From Globodera rostochiensis (Eukaryota > Nematoda > Chromadorea > Rhabditida > Heteroderidae): a DNA stretch of 64,000 nt. Below are positions 59,728-64,000 of the stretch, piece after piece. The notes under the pieces were generated by a model. The model was not told the DNA's origin and did not search any database. It saw only the letters and a list, made by a program, of their open reading frames with translations. The first letter of the stretch is position 1; every line of letters begins with the position of its first letter. A program made the translations under genes and the position numbers. Location: contig JAEVLN010000012.1 of assembly GCA_018350325.1 (NCBI GenBank), positions 1,571,991 through 1,635,990 on the forward strand. Reading direction: 5' to 3'.

Positions 59728-60960
59728 TCAATTATTGGACTTTTTGGTGGTCGAAGAGAACAACGGCGAGAAGCCGGGCGGCACGGGCAACCAACTTGGA
59801 GGAGGCTGTTGTTGTTGCTGCTGCTGCGGTTGTCCATCATCGGCAGCGGCCCGAACAGCATCAAAGAAAGTGCCGCCTACGCCACTGAAATTGGACTGCC
59901 GTTGTTGCTGCTGCTGTTGTTGTTGTTGTTGTTTCCGTTGCTGCTGTAGTTGACCATCTCAAAAGTCAAAATGTTCCATATGATTGGGTTCACACAAAAA
60001 AAGCGTTTTTAGAAGTGGAGTGTACAGAAACTTGGCATAGATTTTCCTAATTGCTAATAGCAAAAAAAAATGCTGCCATACTTGCAGCCGCGTCGGAAAT
60101 GAACCGCACATTAACATTGGGCAACAGTGCCTTGAAGCTTTCGCGCAGGTCGCTCAATGAATTGTGTCCAATGCCAATGCTACCAACACCAAAGTGCTGC
60201 TGTTGCTGCTGATTATGATGATGATTGTTGAAGGCGGCGGACCCCCTGAATGTTTCTCGAAGGTCGCCAAGCGAATTGTGCCCAGTGCCAATGCCACCAA
60301 ATTGGTGTTGCTGGTGGTGTGGATGCTGAAAATTGTTGTTGCTGCTGCCGCTGCTATTACCATTGTTATTGTTGTTAGAGCTGCTGTACATCTGTTGCTG
60401 TTGTGCTGCAGTGGGAAATGAGGACAGAGTCGGATGGAAAGCCGACGACGCCATCAAACCGTTGTGATTATGATGAAACTGCGCTGCTGCAGCTGCCGCT
60501 GCTGTGGGATTGTTGGGGGTGCCTCCTGGGAAAAAGCTGGTGAAGGCGTTGTTCTGCGGTTGGTGGTGCTGCTGCGTCTGGGTAAATGGCGTCGGATGGT
60601 GCAGTCCCGGTGGTGGTCCGTTACGTGCCGCTGCCAGCAAATGGTTGGAACCGTGGCCAAACAAGTTGTTGGAAGCGGAAAAGAAGCTGTAAAGGAAACA
60701 ATAAAATGCGTACAATTACCACGAGATTTAAGCAATGACATTTTTTTCAGAAATTTAAAAAAGCGTTTAAAATGAGTGCCAGTATGAAATGATAAATTGT
60801 CAATGCAATTTAAGCGCGCACTCACTGAGACGATGCTTTTGCTGCGGAATGGTTCCCATCTCCACAGATTGTTCCGTTGTTCAACCGGTTGTGGCTGTTA
60901 CAGCTCCCAATCGGGCCCGGTGGTGTGCAATTCTTCTCCTCCTCCATGATCTCCTCCAGC
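59728..60960 (-). CDS. CNOT4-like C-terminal region (fragment)
   Basis: Three minus-strand exons form one open, Gln/Asn/His-rich region. The first (60960-60825) reads FGSKALEEIMEEEKNCTPPG. The second (60690 to about 60080) reads FSASNNLFGHGSNHLLAAAR, has two related motifs HNSLGDLRETFRG and HNSLSDLRESFKALLPNVNV, and ends RFISDAAA. The third (59965-59728) starts in poly-Gln, then RQSNFSGVGGTFFDAVRAAA and PPPSWLPVPPGFSPLFSSTT, ending KKSNN and TGA. The KALEEIMEEE wording resembles the segment after the GFDP motif of CNOT4 ubiquitin ligases of the CCR4-NOT complex, but the RING and RRM domains are not in the window. CNOT4 is therefore a tentative call. Directly upstream lie MSH4 exons, so this is a 3' fragment or part of a chimeric gene. 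Confidence 0.45.
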
Positions 60961-61020
60961 GCTTTTGAACCAAAACTCCAAAACGTTTAAAAAAAAATTT
61001 TCGTTTACAATTTTTCGAAA

Positions 61021-61545
61021 CCCACCGATTAAGCAAGAATGCTCCACCGCTTCATTCATATTGTGAGCGTACAAAATGTTCTAAACATTTCCATTAAATT
61101 CATCTTTGACAACGGCTGACCTGGATGTATTCGACATATTTGATTAGACCGGCAGCTGCACCCATGCAAAAATACTTTTTGAACATTGACGAGTCGACGT
61201 TTGAGCACTCCTCCACGTTCAGTTTGGTCACCAAATCGATGCCCATTGCGTCGTTGAAGTAGCGGCGTTGGAGCGTCGTCACGTGCGCCTTTGGACAAGT
61301 GTTACGCAACATGTCCAAGAGGGTCAGACGGGCGCCGGACTTCTCATTTTCCAGCCGGCAAAATCACCTGAACAGAACGGAAGTTCGGGTTGTACCCCAT
61401 GAAAAAAGGAATTTTGTCCTGTGATTACTTCAACAACTTCGCAAAGACTAAGCCGAATGCGCAGCAGCGTGTACGAGTTGGTGTCCACGAACTGGCACAG
61501 TGTGAGTTCGGAGTGCCGGATGTCCATTGATGCCATTCCTGCAAA
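61021..61545 (-). pseudogene. MSH4 N-terminal exons, second copy
   Basis: Exons in MSH4 order: MASMDIRHSELTLCQFVDTN with SYTLLRIRLSLCEVVEVI (from 61537), MLRNTCPKAHVTTLQRRYFN with DAMGIDLVTKLNVEEC and AAGLIKYVEYIQ (61318-61110), then NILYAHNMNEAVEHSCLI. The first matches 47690-47822; the second has no counterpart in the 43-48 kb copy. No mid or ATPase exons follow; CNOT4-like exons follow instead. Either this is a truncated pseudogene or these exons once belonged to the intact gene before rearrangement. No upstream first exon is visible in either copy. Confidence 0.75.
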
Positions 61546-62004
61546 AGATGAATGAAAAAGTAACAATAAAACAGAGACCAAACAGAACCAACTTGGGCTT
61601 AACGCCAAACAAATTTTAAAAAAATAACGCCATGGCAGAAACACTAATTAGGCGCGAAAAATGCTTTTAAAATTGTAAACGATGCGAGGTGATTAATTAA
61701 CTCATCACCCCCCCCCCCCATTCATTCTTTTTTGGGAAATGAATGGCCTGACCCGACAAAAAAATTTTTAAAAATCAGATTGCATTTTTCCTAGGATGGA
61801 ATTATGCGTAGAACGCGAATCCGACTTCAAAAAAGCATGAAAATGTTGTAATAATGAGAAAACTTACCAATTCAATTGTTAACGGGGTAGAAATGTGCAA
61901 ATAAAAAATTGGGCAAAGCAAAAAAAAAGGTTGCATTTTTTAAAATGTTCGCGTTCGGGGTTCGATGTCCGCAAAATCCAAAGAAAATTTATGAAATTTA
62001 AGCA

Positions 62005-62073
62005 ATGAATAACAATAATAATAACCAGCAGGAATCGCCTTCGCCGGACGAAGCAGCTGCAGCCGAACCCGAG
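62005..62073 (+). CDS. probable first exon of Hsp70-like gene B
   Basis: Encodes MNNNNNNQQESPSPDEAAAA followed by EPE and a GT donor. It is paralogous to 48226-48300. The phase does not join cleanly to the ATG exon at 62425 (stops occur in phase 0 just upstream), so in this copy it may be untranslated or skipped. Confidence 0.4.
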
Positions 62074-62087
62074 GTTTTGCGCACATA

Positions 62088-62395
62088 GGCCAACGCCATA
62101 TAATTGCTAGTCCTTTCGTTAAACTTAACGAAGGGGCATAGCAATTAAATATGACATTGGCGTTATGAATATCTCCGGCCCCAAATGTCCTCGGGGACTC
62201 AAATGTCCTCGGGGACTCAAATGTCCTCGGGGGCCCAAATGTACTCGGAGGCCCCAAATGTCCTCGGGGGCCCCAAATGTCCTCGGGGGCCCCAAATGTC
62301 CTCGGGGGCCCCAAATGTCCTCGGGGGCCCCAAATGTCCTCGGGGGCCCCAAATGTCCTCGGGGGCCCCAGACCTCCTTGGGGCCTTGGTCAATA
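62088..62395. repeat. hairpin plus 20-bp minisatellite in Hsp70 B intron
   Basis: The hairpin (CCTTTCGTTAAACTTAACGAAGG at its centre) is followed by about ten 20-base units CCCCAAATGTCCTCGGGGGC at 62175-62390. The last unit, ACCTCCTTGGGGCCTTGGTC, is shared with the array in gene A. Confidence 0.88.
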
Positions 62396-62424
62396 TTGAT
62401 TTTTAGAAAATCTGATAATAAATA

Positions 62425-64000
62425 ATGAAAGTTCATTTGAAGCAAGGACAAGGGGCTGCGCAAGAACTCCTTGAAGCCCAACAGCGAATGCTGAGAGTAT
62501 TAGCGGCCGAAAACGATGAATTGGAGGCCGAAAACAAAGGAAAGGACCTGATAATTGAGGCACTATCCAGAGAGAACAAGGCGCTGGTCAAACGTTTGTC
62601 TGGCGAAGAACCAAGACAAGCGAAACGACAGAAGAGAGGGGAGGCAAAGGTATTGCTTAGTCTTTAATTTATAGTTAAAAAACATAAGTGAAGGCAATCG
62701 GCATCGACCTCGGCACAACTTGTTCTTGTGTTGCAGTGCTTAAGCGTAGAGGAGTCCAAATCATCAACAACAACCGGGGTGCCAAATTGATTTCATGTTT
62801 TCAGACTAAATTTGTTTAGGAAACCGCACGACTCCGTCGTGTGTTGCGTTCACGGACACCGAGCGTCTCATCGGCGATGCGGCCAAGAACCAGGCAATAA
62901 ATGGTAAATGATTACCGAACTGAAACAAACATTTTAGGTGGCGATTAACGTGTCGAACACGGTGTTCGATGCCAAGCAATTGATCGGCCGCAATTTCAAT
63001 GACGAGCAAGTCCAGTCAGACATGACGCACTGGCAGTTCAAGGTTGTGCGGGCAGATGGCGGTAGCGCGAGAGTGCAAGTCAAAGTCAGGGGAGAGGATG
63101 TGACATTTTCCCCGGAGGTTTGCTTTTATGTACACAATCAAACACATCTATTTCGTAAGTCTAGTACGTTTCGTCGCTGGTGCTGTTTGAAATGAAGCAG
63201 GCGGCCGAGAGCTTTCTTGAACGACCTGTAAAGGACGCCGTGGTCGCTGTCCCGGCTTACTTCAACGACTCTCAGCGCGAAGCCACCAAGAACGCGGTGT
63301 CACTCGCCGGTCTAAACGTGCTGAGCACCATCAACGAGGCGGAAGCCGCGGCCATTGCTTACGGTCTTGACAAGAAGGGACTGGACAAGCGTCACGTGCT
63401 CATCTTCGATCATGGCGGCGGCACGCTCGATGTGTCAATTCTTACAGCCGAGGACGGCTTGTTTGAAGAGAGATCAACGGCCAGTGACCGTCATCTTGGG
63501 GGCAATGCCTTCGACAACTTGCTGGTTTACATTTTCAAAAACAGGATTTTGCGATTAGGCAAATATCAATAAGTTCTGGCTAAATTATAAAAAATCTCGA
63601 TTTTGAAGTTCTCATTCCGATTTGTGCTAATACCACCAGAGTTTACGTTTTGAGGTCAATCACTATGTCGCTGACTTCAACAGCGAGAACAATCAGGACC
63701 TCAGTTCCAGTTCCAACCCGCGTGAACTTCGTCTTCTCCGGACGGTGTGCGAGCGCGCCAAATGCGTCCTCTCCAAAAACACGGCGACTACGTTGGTCTT
63801 TCCATTAGGGTTACGGAAATGGGGGGGGGGAACACGAAATATGTTTTCCATGTTCCGTTTTTTTGCGTTCGTGAAATTCAATGTAAACTTTTAGCATCTC
63901 GATCGACCGGGATAGATTTCACTTTTACCGAATTGTCACGCGCGCTCGCTTCGAAGAGCTTTGCAAAGACCTCTTTATTCGCATCACGGACCTGGTCGAG
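62425..64000 (+). CDS. Hsp70-like chaperone B with N-terminal leucine-zipper-like region (runs off window)
   Basis: Paralogue of gene A. ATG at 62425 opens one 5' exon of about 76 residues: [40 protein letters not shown] and [11 protein letters not shown], a strong coiled-coil pattern ending in a basic NLS-like stretch. It splices to [40 protein letters not shown] (near 62820), [57 protein letters not shown] (usual INEPTAAA altered), [14 protein letters not shown] (usual DLGGGTFD altered), [20 protein letters not shown] and [16 protein letters not shown], where the window ends. Changes in both phosphate loops suggest weakened or altered ATP hydrolysis. The right half is not visible, so its integrity cannot be judged. 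Confidence 0.82.

Overview
The window looks like nuclear DNA of a nematode. It holds split genes with many short GT-AG introns and no bacterial features. Animal genes recur throughout, including nematode-relevant families such as RIC-3, a GON-4 homologue, MAD2 and a MSH4/HIM-14 homologue. Short interstitial runs of TTAGGC, the nematode telomere hexamer, also occur. Introns and spacers are loaded with long G or C homopolymers, C4-6G4-6 palindromes, minisatellites and short terminal-inverted-repeat elements. A tylenchid (plant-parasitic type) nematode is my guess, but nothing here proves it. All gene models were assembled by eye from exon fragments, so exon edges are approximate and the spans run from first to last recognised codon.

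Layout. Positions 1-6526 hold no gene I can defend. A K-Cl cotransporter gene (+, 6527-17046) has introns packed with tandem repeats and mobile elements and an antisense tRNA-Arg(TCT). Then come an ABHD10-like hydrolase (-, 17988-20253), twinfilin (-, 21548-23662), MAD2 (+, 25062-26127), a full-length GON4L/GON-4 homologue (-, 26299-32501), the acetylcholine-receptor chaperone RIC-3 (-, 32982-34927), CDP-diacylglycerol synthase (+, 36543-39024), an ANKS3-like ankyrin/SAM protein (-, 39965-42499) and a rearranged MSH4 gene (-, 43196-47822). These are followed by an Hsp70-like gene (+, 48226-52392), the ribosome-associated J-protein DNAJC2/zuotin (-, 53135-56414), the SNARE BET1 (+, 57413-58051), LSM11 (-, 58245-59029), a CNOT4-like 3' fragment fused to MSH4 N-terminal exons (-, 59728-61545), and a second Hsp70-like gene running off the right edge (+, 62005-64000).

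The most interesting part is the right third. A block made of MSH4 N-terminal exons (minus strand), a divergent intergenic region, a hairpin plus minisatellite, and an Hsp70 gene is present twice (about 46.6-52.4 kb and 59.7-64 kb). Pieces of MSH4 and of a CNOT4-like gene are shuffled between the copies. Both Hsp70 paralogues carry an unusual N-terminal coiled-coil extension with a basic nuclear-localisation-like stretch before the ATPase domain, and both have changes near the nucleotide-binding loops. A second theme is a set of tiny TIR elements with about 9-bp target duplications whose interiors consist of short satellite-like motifs.
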